In this document: positions 24,221 to 35,313 of the stretch, piece by piece
Layout: every line of letters starts with the position of its first letter
Position numbering within the stretch: the first letter of the stretch is position 1
NCBI GenBank assembly: GCA_022393335.1
Contig: JAJEKB010021277.1
Span: forward strand, 1,752,660-1,816,659
From: Macrotrachela quadricornifera
Lineage: Eukaryota; Rotifera; Eurotatoria; Philodinida; Philodinidae
Length of the DNA: 64,000 nt
Reading direction: 5' to 3'
The notes under the pieces: generated by a model
Database searches by the model: none
What the model was told of the DNA's origin: nothing
The model's input: only the letters and a program-made list of their open reading frames with translations
Made by a program: the position numbers and the translations under genes

Positions 24221-24892
24221 ATGTATCAAATCTTAGTTACAGTGACTTGTGTGATATTTATCATCGGTATAAATGGATCCTCACTTAAATTGTCAACATC
24301 GATTAGTGATGATGCTAATGAATTAGCTCCATTGGTGGAAGAATATTGGTCATTACAACCTGCTGCACTTTTTAATTCTCGACCATTGGCAATATGTAGA
24401 TTCATAAAAGAGTGTTGTGGAACTGAAGAACGATTAAAAGCTATACCACTCATGTTTTCATCAACATGGTACGTTGCTGCCATGAATTTTCCAGATGTTA
24501 TAAAGACATGTACTGATTCAACTGCAGTAGATAAAACAGATAAATCTTGTCCATCATTAGAAAAATTTAGTGCTATACCTTTATTTGATGAATTAAATGA
24601 TCCTGCTGTTGTTCAAGCTCGTGCTTTGGTGGAGAATCATGAAGAATATATTCTAGCGAAGGCAGTATTTCATGAAACCCAAAATATTTGTAATAATTAT
24701 GAATTGCATGCTTTATTATGCTTAACGGATAAGAAGTTAATAAAAACATGTGTTGGTAAAACTCTTCAAAAGATACATGATTCTATAGGTAACAAAAAAT
24801 ATTCTGAATTAATCATTCAAATTAAACAAGATTTCATTGATATTAATCGACAATTGATTAAAATTTCTGTCGATAATACAAATACAAATTAA
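24221..24892 (+). CDS. secreted protein of unknown family with conserved cysteines
   Basis: 223 residues from ATG at 24221. An upstream in-frame GTG is not needed. Residues 1-20 (MYQILVTVTCVIFIIGINGS) form a clear signal peptide. The mature part is helical and holds nine or so cysteines (CRFIKECC, KTC, SCP, ICNN, LLCL, KTC), enough for several disulfides. No enzyme motif is visible. The gene is intronless, has a TATA box 46 bp upstream and overlapping AATAAA polyadenylation signals at 24938-24948, so it looks like an intact expressed unit. Role unknown; secretion is inferred from the signal peptide. Confidence 0.75.
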   Translation: MYQILVTVTCVIFIIGINGSSLKLSTSISDDANELAPLVEEYWSLQPAALFNSRPLAICRFIKECCGTEERLKAIPLMFSSTWYVAAMNFPDVIKTCTDSTAVDKTDKSCPSLEKFSAIPLFDELNDPAVVQARALVENHEEYILAKAVFHETQNICNNYELHALLCLTDKKLIKTCVGKTLQKIHDSIGNKKYSELIIQIKQDFIDINRQLIKISVDNTNTN

Positions 24893-25899
24893 CATGTCTA
24901 TCGAATTATTTTTTTCTTTGATATTTTAATCTTGAATAATAAAATAAAATTATTTTGAAGAAATATTTCAGTATTTCTTTTGATTATTTTATCATTTAAA
25001 ATAATTTAAAATTTCTTTTAAAAAAATTTATCTACAATATATTTCTTGTTTTAAGAAAAAATAAAATGAGAATGAATATGATGATAGAACATGATAAACA
25101 TATGAAAATGTGTGTAAAGAGAATTCAACAATAATTGAATAAATAAAACATGATTTTATCTATTCTCTCTGTAAACAGAATAGTTATTAATATGTAGAAT
25201 TTTTATTTATTGTTTGATTGCTGTTGTAATTGTGATGATAAGAATTGATAGTTGGCACATAAAAAAGATTTTTTTTTATCTAATTAAATGTTTTCAAAAA
25301 AAAAACAACCTTTATATAGATTAGTTTCTATGATTAAAATAAATGAGTAATTAAATTTTGTTCTTATTTATAACTGAATTCCCATTGCATCTAGTATAGA
25401 ACACAATGAAATAAACAAAAAATACAATTTTATTTATTCATAATTAAATTAACAATCCGATTTTTATTCGAATGAAAGAGAATTTGAAATTGATTCTATG
25501 ATATTTTAAGAGGTATCTCATCCCATGCAAAATATTCCTAGTACGAAAATATGCTTTTTAAGAAATCACTTTTTCGATTCTACGATACGGTATTTTTCAT
25601 ATTTTAAGAAAATCGTTAATAATTATTTATATAGAGTATAAGTTCAAAAGTAACAGAACAGATAAGTTTTTTTAGTATTTGGACGTCATAATTTGTTTTG
25701 AAGCACTTAACAGAACACGCAGTTTGGAGCCAAGAAATCGAGGTACTGAGCAAAATTTAAATTTTTGATTTTTTTATGTGCATTCGAAAGACCATTATCT
25801 GACACTACCAAACCCAAAATTTCAACTCATTCGCATGTGCTATAGTAAAGTTAGTTTGGATTAACTTTTAACCACGGTACATCCGCCATTAAGAAATTA
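24893..25899. other. gene-free AT-rich stretch
   Basis: 3' flank of the secreted-protein gene, then AT-rich sequence with no coding signal. Confidence 0.45.
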
Positions 25900-26145
25900 T
25901 TAGACTAGCAACAAAGTTTTGGCATTTTTTTTTGAATTTTATTTCTATTTTTCAATTTCAAAAGTACTACTAGCTTTCATTTATATATGCACTACTACTA
26001 TCTATGACTTGTCGTCAACGCTCTGGACAGAGACAGAATTTTACGTTCGTAGAAGTCCTGGAAGTTTTGATCAAAGAAGTTAACCAGTTCCATTATAATG
26101 TCGTTCTCATCGTCGAACTTTTTCTTACGCACATGGTTAACTGGG
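25900..26145 (-). mobile_element. 5'-truncated mariner fragment, reversed
   Basis: Reverse complement of this piece matches the 3' end of the mariner at 21606-22849 almost base for base: the last ~45 codons of the transposase, the 3' untranslated segment CTAGTAGTACTTTTGA and the terminal repeat (here ending TTAGACTAGCAACAAAG). A TA precedes the terminal repeat. The match stops abruptly at about 26145, so the rest was lost. Confidence 0.85.
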
Positions 26146-26589
26146 CGTCAATTCAAACATTTGAATTGGTTTGTTCTATAATCTCAGTTTGTATTTGCTG
26201 TGATTGATATAATACACATTTTTTTGATTCTCTTTTGTGACGCATCTGAAAAAGAATTTTTGAAAATGTGCAAAGTCATCTTATAACATTTGATAGAACT
26301 CATAACAAGTAGAAAATTCGTATTGATGTTATCTTAATACATAAGAACATTGATTTGTTTATGCGTCTCTTACCAAAAAAAACCCTTCAGTAAGCCTCTA
26401 TCACTGGTAAAGTTTCAGCTCGATTGGTCGACATATGGCGAGATATTTATAGACCATCCTGTACATAGAATAGGTATATATGATTTTTGAGTATAAATCG
26501 TTCTGTGACTCATGAATCTAACGGTTTTACCAAAGGATGGATCTTAAAATTCTCTACAAAATCATATACTTTCAAAATGAAAATCTACT
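26146..26589. other. gene-free stretch
   Basis: No coding or structural signal recognised, apart from AT richness. Confidence 0.4.
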
Positions 26590-27074
26590 TTAAAAATATT
26601 AAAAAAAAATAAACAGTAATATCGTATAAAATACTTCACTTTCAAACTAATTAGTTACGCATAGTGAATCCCCATATTTTATATTCCAAATTTTCATTAC
26701 TCACTTCACTATATTAAAAAAACGAAAAGATACAGCGTAAAAAGCTTTACAATTTACAAAGAACAATCATAAGAAAATAAGATGGAAAAAAATAAATTCA
26801 TCATGTACTTTGAAAGAACTTCTTTCCATACAGGCAAAATCTGATTGCTCAAAGTTATGTATATTTTGAGAGCGAAAGATGCAATTATTAAATAATCAGA
26901 CATTTGTAAATTGTACAGCTTTTCACGCTGTATCTTTTCGTTTCTTTAATATAGTGAAGTGAGTAATGAAAATTTGGAATATAAAATATGGGGATTCACT
27001 ATGCGTAACTAATTAGTTTGAAAGTGAAGCATTTTATACGATATTACTGTTTATTTTTTTTTAAATATTTTTAA
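26590..27074. repeat. foldback element with ~165-bp arms
   Basis: Left arm about 26590-26757 and right arm about 26912-27074 are near-perfect inverted copies, starting TTAAAAATATT and ending with its complement next to a TTAA. Each arm ends internally with the dispersed GCGTGAAAAGCTxTACAAT motif, so the motif sits at the base of the 155-bp loop. The right end abuts exactly the TTAA target of the piggyBac-like element that starts at 27075. No coding capacity. Confidence 0.85.
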
Positions 27075-27177
27075 CCTTTTCACCGCGACGGGTCCTACCA
27101 GTGGGACCCACTTTACATTTCATATTCTAATCTGAAAATACGTTTTATAAAGAAAATCGCATAAACCAAGGGGGGAA

Positions 27178-27370
27178 AAGCGGATCCTGGATCCTCGGAT
27201 CCGCTGAAGTTTTTGGATCCTGATGGACCCTAATGGATCCTGATGGATCCTGATGGATTCTGATGGATCCTAATGGATCCTGATGGATCCTAATGGATCC
27301 TGATGGATCCTGATGGATCCTAATGGATCCTGATGGATCCTCATAAATCCTGGGAGATCCTTGTTGATCC
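27178..27370 (+). repeat. left subterminal 10-bp repeat array (TGATGGATCC)n
   Basis: About 15 head-to-tail copies of TRATGGATCC just inside the left end of the 6-kb element. The unit TGATGGATCC alternates with TAATGGATCC. The mirror array is at 32993-33170. Such arrays usually bind the transposase or an accessory DNA-binding protein. Confidence 0.9.
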
Positions 27371-27909
27371 TAAAAGAAGTCTACAATTATCGTCAAGGTT
27401 ATTTTGCTTCTTAATTTCTCTTCTTATATTGCGACTGCTTCTATAACGATACTATTTGGCGTGTGTTAAGGTTCATTGTATAGTTGTCTCTATTGAATGC
27501 GACTTCATAAAAACAAATTTCTACGTATTGGAATGGTCTCAAATTAATAAAAATGCACGTCATATTATTTAATCGAAAGCTACAATATAGAGTAAATTTA
27601 AAGCCATGCAGTATATCTAATTCTGATATTTAATTGGATGAATAGTATGAAAATGATCGTATAGAATACGAATACATTACAATTCATTTAAATATGGTTT
27701 TAGAGTTCAAACAAATTTTAATTTGGGTGTGAATTTTTGTAATAGTAATAAACATCAGATTCTTTATCCTTTTTGTCTCGCACAGAGAAGAAACAAATTT
27801 ATATATATATAACGCAAACATTTGCATACACTGCATCTTTTCCTCTGATTATATGCATCTTAGTTCCTGTTCAAATACATCTATTTTTTATTAAACATCA
27901 TAAAGAACG
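27371..27909. other. 5' region of the first transposon gene
   Basis: Between the repeat array and the ATG at 27910. AT-rich, with TATATATATA at about 27801-27810. It probably holds the promoter. Confidence 0.4.
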
Positions 27910-28923
27910 ATGTCCATCGATTTAAATAATTTACCTGACGAAACTCTTTTTCTTGCAAATGATGAATTTTATGAATTTATTAAAACTTGCTTAGGTGTTG
28001 ATGAAATGTTATTATTCAAAATACAGTCTATCAAAAATGTTAGAGCATTACTTAATGTTCCAGATGTTTTAGCTGTAGTTAATATAAAATGCAAAGAACT
28101 TGTTGATATTCAAGATCGTATATGTTTTATTGATGAAAACAATAATAATCAATTTGTTGTAAAATCAGGAATTAAAGGTGGTATTGATGATTTATTAGTT
28201 GCACTTAGAGAAAAAAATACAGAATATATCAAACGAACAAAACGTTCAAAAAAATCATCACGTTTTTCGAACAAAAATCATTCTTCGACATTTATACCAT
28301 TATTGAATCAATCAAATTTAGATTCTTCCAATTTAACATTAGTACAAACAACAAGTAATTCAGCATCAAATGCACATTCTATCGACTTAACATTAACACC
28401 ATCAACAACTACTACAGCATTACAATCCATGTCAATTAAAGATTATATTGACTTAATCTCTACTCGTATTGAAAAATTTTCATTGAATACCTTTACCTAT
28501 ATTACTTTACAAAATAAACAGGATTACACGATATTCTTAACTTTTTTGGATAAAGATACAGAAGGATATATTAAGTGCAAATGTAATTCATTGATTAAAA
28601 TCAATTATCGATCAAAAACAGATTCATTTCAACTATCGTCATATTTCAAACATATTAAGAGTAGTCAATGCCTTATGATGAAGAAAAAAAAACAACAATT
28701 AAATACAAATTCAAATGAAATGAATAATTCATCGACTAATATTTCACAAAATATTGATTATGATTCTGAAGAAGATTCTAATGACAATAATTCAACAAAA
28801 GATAATGATAGTTTTCAAACTGAAACCAATCATTCAGTTTTACAAAATTCATCTGGTGCTGGAAAAAAACGATCTTTACCACATTCAACATCCTCAACAA
28901 CTTTAAAAAGATCAAAAACTTGA
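27910..28923 (+). CDS. transposon companion protein: shared N-domain plus CxC...H...C finger
   Basis: 337 residues, single exon. Residues 1-100 (DEFYEFIKTCLGVDE...KIQSIKNVRALLNVPDV...CFIDE) are clearly paralogous to the first 100 residues of the transposase encoded next door. A low-complexity Ser/Thr/Asn linker follows. Residues about 175-260 contain CKCN...YFKHIKSSQC, a possible zinc-binding C-x-C/H/C module, and then a Lys patch and an acidic/Ser-rich tail ending in basic KRSLPH and KRSKT stretches that could act as nuclear signals. I infer a DNA-binding accessory factor, perhaps for the GGATCC repeat arrays. It could instead be a repressor derived from a longer ancestral transposase. Confidence 0.75.
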   Translation: MSIDLNNLPDETLFLANDEFYEFIKTCLGVDEMLLFKIQSIKNVRALLNVPDVLAVVNIKCKELVDIQDRICFIDENNNNQFVVKSGIKGGIDDLLVALREKNTEYIKRTKRSKKSSRFSNKNHSSTFIPLLNQSNLDSSNLTLVQTTSNSASNAHSIDLTLTPSTTTTALQSMSIKDYIDLISTRIEKFSLNTFTYITLQNKQDYTIFLTFLDKDTEGYIKCKCNSLIKINYRSKTDSFQLSSYFKHIKSSQCLMMKKKKQQLNTNSNEMNNSSTNISQNIDYDSEEDSNDNNSTKDNDSFQTETNHSVLQNSSGAGKKRSLPHSTSSTTLKRSKT

Positions 28924-29226
28924 TAATACTTGAATTACATACAATAGCTGATTATTTTATATGTTCTTTATATTTTAGACAATTAACATTTATAACATAT
29001 ATGGATTTATTTTTGTTTTCTTGTAATCGTTTATATTAGGTCCTATTGATAGAAATTACCTTTTTTTTTTGTTCTTTTTTCACTTTGATGTATAGTTAAA
29101 TTATTTTAAATAAAATTATAAACAAATTTTGAATTTAGTTGTACATCTTTAATAACTTGCTGCTAGTTTAATTGGTTTAATAGATAACATACAATTTTTC
29201 AAATAGTTTTTCAACATCTTTCAACT
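28924..29226. other. spacer between the two transposon genes
   Basis: 303 bp, AT-rich, with an AATAAA-like signal near 29109. The spacing and the separate 5' region argue for two transcription units. Confidence 0.4.
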
Positions 29227-32200
29227 ATGGCTAATATTAAAGATTTATCACAGTTTCTCGACATTATTCCATCACTTTCGGACGATGCCTTTTATGATTT
29301 TGTTGAAGAATTTGTTGGTGTTGATGAAGCTGCCATCCTAAAGATACAAAAAATAAAAAACGCTCAGATTTTATTAAGAATACCAGATGTCTTTTCATTT
29401 TTTATTATCAATAATAAAGAAATAAATAGGTTAAAAGAACGAGCTTGTTTCGTCGATGAAAGTATGCAACCTGTTGTAAAGGCAGGAATTCGATCAAACA
29501 TTGAGTTGTTTATTGAATTATTAAAGAAACATCAAAAATCAAAAAAAGGTATTACTAGCTAATTTCACTTCCGACAGTAACATATTTAATTATATCATAG
29601 TTCAAGAAAAAAATGACCATACATACAGTTTTACCAATGCTAATACACAAAAAATCGAACCAAGTGAACGTAAACCATTTTCACAAATCTTTATTGATAA
29701 CTTTTTGAAGAATATGAAACGACCTAGTAATAATTACACATTTGACGAAATTATTAATAAATTTGCATCAACATTACATATATTATCAGGACATCATGCA
29801 TACGAATTCGTTCGTATAAATTTACCTGGTGCTTTACCTTCAATTACTACATTAAATAAATACAATGAAAATATTAATTTACATTTACGTGAATGTGAAT
29901 TTAGATTTGATTTACTCAAAAATCACTTAGTTACAATTGATGCAAATTATGTCTTTTCGGTAGGCACTTGATAAAAATTGAAGATCGAAGATAATGAACA
30001 TAATCTTGTACAATTTCAAGAATTACAGAGTATATTTTAGTCGATGAAGATCAACCAAAATGAATGAATTATTTTTCATTGAGAGAATCTGACAAAAAAG
30101 AGAAGGAAACAGATATCAGAGTAAAAATTGATCGTTATTTCGATACACATAAATATGTGACAGATTTCCATGAATAGTGCGGCTTTTTTGTATTGATCAT
30201 TGAATACTGAAGAAACTTTTAAAAACGTTATTGAGTCCTTTGAAGAAAAAGGATATTTGCAGAACTCCCGAAGGGGTTCCGTAACTTTCTAAAAGCATCC
30301 AAATGTGTCTGAAGTTTCAAAAAAAGGATAAAAATTTGGACAGAACCTTTTAAAAGTTCTGTGGAGTACTCTCTAGCAGATCCATCTCATACGAAACATT
30401 TTTTTGCTGTACGGAACCTAAACAAAAGGTTTCGTAAGAGATGCTTCTGCTAGTGGGTACTCGACAGAACCTTTTAAAGGTTCTGTCGAATTTTTTATCC
30501 TTTTTTCGAAACTTTGGACACATCTGGATACTTTCAGAAATCTACAGGTCCTTTCCAGGGGATCTGTAAATCTCCTTTTTTTTGGGGTTCATTAATATGT
30601 ACTATTCCTCTCATCAAAAATTTGTCAGGATTCACTTTTCATTGATATTATTACCCATACTTTATCAAATATTTTTCCTTTGTAGTCTGAAGATACAACT
30701 GGTGTCATCAAGTCAATCTCTTATGATTCTACAAATGACTGTTTCATTGGATTTTCTCCACCATTGATGAATGGCTTACCTTCAATGAATACATTCAAAA
30801 CCGATAATTATCATGAATTGGAACAATGGTTTCAACATACCAACAGATCAAGTTTAATTAATACACATTTAATTGAGCCTATACTAACAAACAATTCATC
30901 AAATGTACATTCAAGACCGTATATCCTTTCAGCTTATGGGACGGATGATAAAGTCACGGCAACAGATATTCTTCGAAGATGGATATATTTATATAATGAA
31001 TGTAAAGAACGAGATATTCATCTTGTAGGTTTTTCATCTGATTGTGCACCGAAATATCTCAAAGCTATGCGATTAGCATTAGGATTTTTTACTCGAGCAC
31101 CAAATATCGATTTAATTACTGGGAACGACATGCTTCTTGATATTGGAATTCCACCTACATGGCATTTTTTTTTCATGAGAAAAATCCAGTCATTTCTTTG
31201 CATGCAAGATGGTACTCATCTTGTAACTAAAATCAGAAATCGTTTATTATCAAATACAGCAAACTTGTGTATTAATGGTCAAGGTATTAATGTAAATTAT
31301 CTGTTTCAAATACTTGAAAATTATTCCAAAATTGAACATAATTTGGTTAAAACTGATATATATCCTCATGATAGGCAAAATTATTCATCATGTCTCAAAA
31401 TAACATCTGATGATGTATTAAATTTATTGAAGCAAATAAATGCTAGAGCTACTTATACATATTTATATTTATTAAAATTAATAATTCTAACATATGTTAA
31501 ATCGAGTACATGTATTCAGGATCGTTTGCTCTTTGGATGGATAGTTGTCTTTTCATATAGAATGTGGTGGTAATCAAAATCAACATATACTTTTTATTTA
31601 TTTTCTTTTTGCTTCATAGGAGTAGTATTCAACTTAATCAAAATCTTTCTACACAAGAGAAAGATAAGTATTTCATAACAAAATCTGCTTTTTATTCAGC
31701 AGAAATAAATATTCATTGTTTAACATCGATAATTGTATTAGTATCTACAGGACAATTGCCACCGTATTCATTAAATACTTATCTATTCAGTAGTCAAGCG
31801 TGTGAAGCTACATTTCGCACCGCTCGATCCTTGAGCGGCACGTTTTCATCAATGACCAACTTTTCCGTATATGAATTCATGAACAAAGTAGGAAAAATTT
31901 CAATTTTAAATCATATAAAATCTACTGAAGAATTGAATGACACCACATGTTCATTAAAATTTCCTGTTCATCACAAGCATCTGCCTAATGAATCGAATAA
32001 ATCAATGAATAATCAAAATCTATTTACATTAACATTAAATGATATTGAAAAAATTATTATTAAAGCTTATCATGAAGCCGAATTAATTATGGCAGAGTTA
32101 AATTTAATTGAATCATTGAAAAAACATAAGCTAAATGATATGAATAAACTTAGCTCATTTGTCTTTCAACAACTTACCAAAAATTCAACAATTGATTATT

Positions 32201-32559
32201 CTGTCGTCAGTAATAATAACGACGAAGAAGACTCAGATGATGATGATAATGTCAATAATAATAATAATAATAATATTGTTATTGATTATCCTGAAATTGA
32301 TTCTGAATCTGATGAGGATTCTTCAGATGATGATTGTCGTAATCCTTATCATTTAACAGTGTCCAAACAAACATTTCAAGGGATGAAGATCTTTGATACA
32401 ATTAATCCAGCAAAAACATGTCATTATTTCAAAATTTTTATCAATAACAAACAAAAGTATATTCATAAACAGACTGCTGCAAGGATGTTGACCATTAATA
32501 AAAACTCTTTGTCTTCTGACAGACAAATACGAGTCCAACAAACAAAAAATCAAAACTGA
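29227..32559 (+). CDS. putative transposase, 834 residues, four exons
   Basis: Exons 29227-29548, 29601-29959, 30686-31569 and 31620-32559. All three joins keep frame: AAAG|GTATTA to CATAG|TTCAAG, TTTTCG|GTAGGC to TTTGTAG|TCTGAA, and GGTG|GTAATC to TTCATAG|GAGTAG. Domains: the N-domain shared with the companion protein (1-107); then blocks resembling an RNase-H-type core, TIDANYVFS (about residue 221), GFSSDCAPK (about 343), DGTHLVTKIRNRLL (about 401) and, after a long insertion, CEATFRTARSLSG (glutamate about 583). These could supply D, D and E. An acidic Asp/Asn/Ser tract near 690-740 precedes the C-terminus. No internal stop. Intron 2 (726 bp) contains a MITE. Enzymatic role is inferred from motifs and the transposon setting. 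Confidence 0.75.
30237..30594. repeat. MITE inside an intron of the transposase gene
   Basis: Long inverted repeat: GGATATTTGCAGAACTCC...CAGAACCTTTTAAAAGTTCTG on the left pairs with the complement of CAGAACCTTTTAAAGGTTCTG...ACAGATCCCC on the right, about 140-150 bp per arm. The spliced coding sequence is unaffected. The position shows the MITE arrived after the 6-kb element or rode with it. Confidence 0.8.
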
Positions 32560-32992
32560 TGTATTTATGTACATTCATTTATAATATTAGACACTATATT
32601 TCAATAAAGATTGTAAAATGAATTTCAATATACATTTTTTAAAACGTTTCTGTAAATAAGTGACAGTATATTGCTAATATCACTAGTGCTTCTTACGTAG
32701 AGAATATAAAATAATCAATATAAAGAAAAAGTTATTAGTAGAAACACTAAATCATGACATTCTTTTCAATGGTGCCGTTTGTATTACTAAAATTCACAAA
32801 TCTTTAAAAATTATTAAAATCCATATGTGACCAAAAGACAATACAACGTAAGCAAATACTTCAATTCTTTTTTTTCTGTACTCAGGATAGTCGTAAAGTC
32901 TTGATATAGTATTCAGGTGGGATAATACATGTAAAATAAGGACTAATTAACCTTCTAGTAGTCACGTATTACATGGAACAATAATCTATATA

Positions 32993-33170
32993 ATGGATCC
33001 TCTTGGATCCTCTTGGATCCTTATGGATCCTTATGGATCCTCTTGGATCCTTATGGATCCTCTTGGATCCTTATGGATCCTCTTGGATCCTTATAGATCC
33101 TCACGGATCCCCATGGATCCTTGTGGATCCTGACGGATGTTAGGATCTGTGAGGATCTATAAGGATCCGC
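32993..33170 (-). repeat. right subterminal 10-bp repeat array
   Basis: Units of the form TGGATCCTCT/TGGATCCTTA repeated about 16 times next to the right end of the 6-kb element. They share the GGATCC core with the left array but have different spacer bases (CTCT/CTTA versus TGAT/TAAT), so the two ends have diverged as separately homogenised arrays. Confidence 0.9.
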
Positions 33171-33688
33171 TTTTTCCCCCTTGGCATAAACCATAAGACG
33201 CAGCGTGAAAAGCTCTACAATCCTCATAGTAAAGCTTATTTTAATTATCTAACTTTTGTTTTGAAAGAATATAAAACTTTGTTTGATTTGTTTTCTAGGT
33301 TAGGAAAACATTATTTTTTTCCACACGAATATGAAATTTCATATTTCTTATTTCATCTTTTTATCATCTAATATGGCTTCGTAAGGAAAAATAAAGGGTA
33401 CTACAAGATGCAGCGTGAAGTGCTCTACAATGTACATCGTAAAGCTTATTTCGATTCTATACCTTTTGTTTTCAAAAAAAGCAAAATTCTATGCGAACAA
33501 TTTTTACAACCTCAACAATTGGTTGCACACAGTTTTACTTTTTTTGAAAACAAAAGGTATACAATCGAAATATGCTTTACGATGTAGATTGTATACCGTT
33601 TCACGCTGCATCCTGTGGTATATTTATTTTGTAATAAAACAAATTTAGAGATGTTACTTTCTATGAAAATCGAATCGCAGTGAAAGGG

Positions 33689-35313
33689 TTAATATAAACA
33701 GAATTGAGCAGAACTAAATTTTTATATTTGTAAAAAGGCAAATCTCATTAGGATATTTAGCCAAACGTTTCCCCAATCGTAATTATACATTTAATTTATT
33801 TAATATCACGTCGCGAGACTCTAATATATGGCAATGACATTTTCTCTGATAGATGAATAGAGATTTAGAAAACTTTATGGGAATGGGAACAAAAATTTTT
33901 TTAGGAAATGACAATGGGGAATGGGATCCAAAAAAAGTTGTTCCCACAGGACTCTAATTCAGATTTCTCAACCCAGAAACCTTTGATCAAACTCTATAGA
34001 GAATTGTTATTTTCATAAAATAAAGTATTTCCTGATGAAAGAATCAAGAGTTTGTGATTGGTTTGCCAAAATTTTCGAATTTGATATTTTTTGTTAAAAC
34101 AACGTTATATTTCGAAAATAACGATTTTATATAAAGTTTGGTCGAAGATCCTCGGGACTGAGGAATCCGAATCTGTTGTGGGTTTTTCAAAATATTGATG
34201 TTTCATGTGAGGGATCAACAACCTCTACACCAATACTGATATCATCCAATACTAATACCAATATCAATTGCTATTGACTGAAATCGCTATTTTTTCACTC
34301 ATAATTCTACACAATAGGACTTGAGGACCTAAAAGTATGTCTATATAATAGGAGATAAGGAACCAAGGGTACCTTATAATATATGACGCGGGGTCTAAGA
34401 ATACCCATTCCATAGAGGACTTGAGGGCCTCAGGGTACTCCTGTAATATAGCATCCGAGAAGTTAAGGGTGCCTTCCTAATATAGGATTTGAAGACCTAA
34501 GAGTAACCTCATAATATACGCCTTGAGGACTTATGAGTACTCCAGTTCAAAAGAAAATAGGAATATTTAAAGTGGATGACGAAGGCATCTGTGATACTTG
34601 CTCATATATACAAATTGTATCTCTCAGACTCCCTGTAATCCCATGTATTTCGGTGTACTCCTTAAACTCCTGACTTACATGAGAGTACACGGGAGTACGG
34701 GGTTACACGGAGTACAGAAGTACCGGAGTAAGTCATTTCCCCAATGGAAAGGACTCATCTATTCGCAATTGAAAAACTTAATTTTTTTCGTTATATTACG
34801 ATACTCCCCCATTGTATATCAGATCCGAATATACCCTTAGATAGAGCTCGTCGAGTTGTAGATGGCTTACTAGTGTCTTTTGTAGCTTAAACACTCAAGC
34901 GAATCATCATGGAAAATACTCGAATCGGCTGCTAACTTTCCTTGCGTATTTTTATTGCTTTTCTATGTTAATATTATCCAATCTCAAATTTATTTCAATG
35001 ATGCATGTCTTGTTATTCTTTGTACGCTGAAAGTTTCAGTGATAAACAGAATGAACTAGTTGAGAAAACTTCAGTATTGGTTTTTCATAATCTGTGAAGG
35101 GCTATATATTTTGGTGAAGCCCATTTTAACATTTCAAAACAGATTTTTTCAGTTGCTTCTCTTGGGAATCTGAACTATGAGCAGTCGTGTATCACTAGTA
35201 AAACTATCAGTTCATTAGGTCAAAACATGGCGAAGATATTCAATGTTTTCTTTGAATAGTGACTTTCTGGTTATCCTATAAGGATGGTTTCGAATGGATC
35301 ACATCACCATTAA
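33689..35313. other. gene-free stretch with a minisatellite
   Basis: No gene. Contains a diverged ~45-50-bp repeat array at 34312-34560 and a short GGAGTAC-rich patch at about 34680-34730. Confidence 0.45.
34312..34560. repeat. diverged minisatellite, ~45-50-bp unit
   Basis: About five copies of a unit with core ATAGGACTTGAGGACCTA...GGGTACTCC...AATATA. Related words appear inside the element at 40597-41902 (for example CCTCAAGTCCTATATAATGG near 41041), which suggests the array derives from the interior of that element family. Confidence 0.6.

Larger units (their letters stand above)
27166..33184 (+). mobile_element. 6.0-kb two-gene DNA transposon of unassigned family
   Basis: The inverted ends start CCAAGGGGG, continue with an A run and GCGGATCC, and run inward into 10-bp GGATCC-containing tandem repeats on both sides. 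A perfect 6-bp direct repeat CATAAA flanks it (27160-27165 and 33185-33190). Inside are two plus-strand genes: a zinc-finger-like protein (27910-28923) and an 834-residue four-exon protein with transposase-like blocks (29227-32559). Both are intact as read. The combination of a large transposase with a companion protein sharing its N-terminal domain, long subterminal repeats and a 6-bp duplication does not match a superfamily I can name with confidence. Confidence 0.8.
27075..33688. mobile_element. piggyBac-type element, interrupted by a 6-kb transposon
   Basis: TTAA lies at 27071-27074 and 33689-33692. The inner ends are CCTTTTCACCGCGAC (left) and CCCTTTCACTGCGATTCG (right, reverse complement). 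The left end matches the right end of the element at 35314-35909, and vice versa, so the two belong to one family in opposite orientation. The element's own sequence is 27075-27165 plus 33191-33688. It lacks transposase and instead contains copies of the GCAGCGTGAAAAGCTCTAC motif and a small hairpin (33410-33605). The 6-kb insertion occupies the middle. Confidence 0.7.

Noticed and set aside
27178..27370. CRISPR array
   Set aside because: The unit is 10 bp with no unique spacers; it is a subterminal tandem repeat in a eukaryotic transposon.
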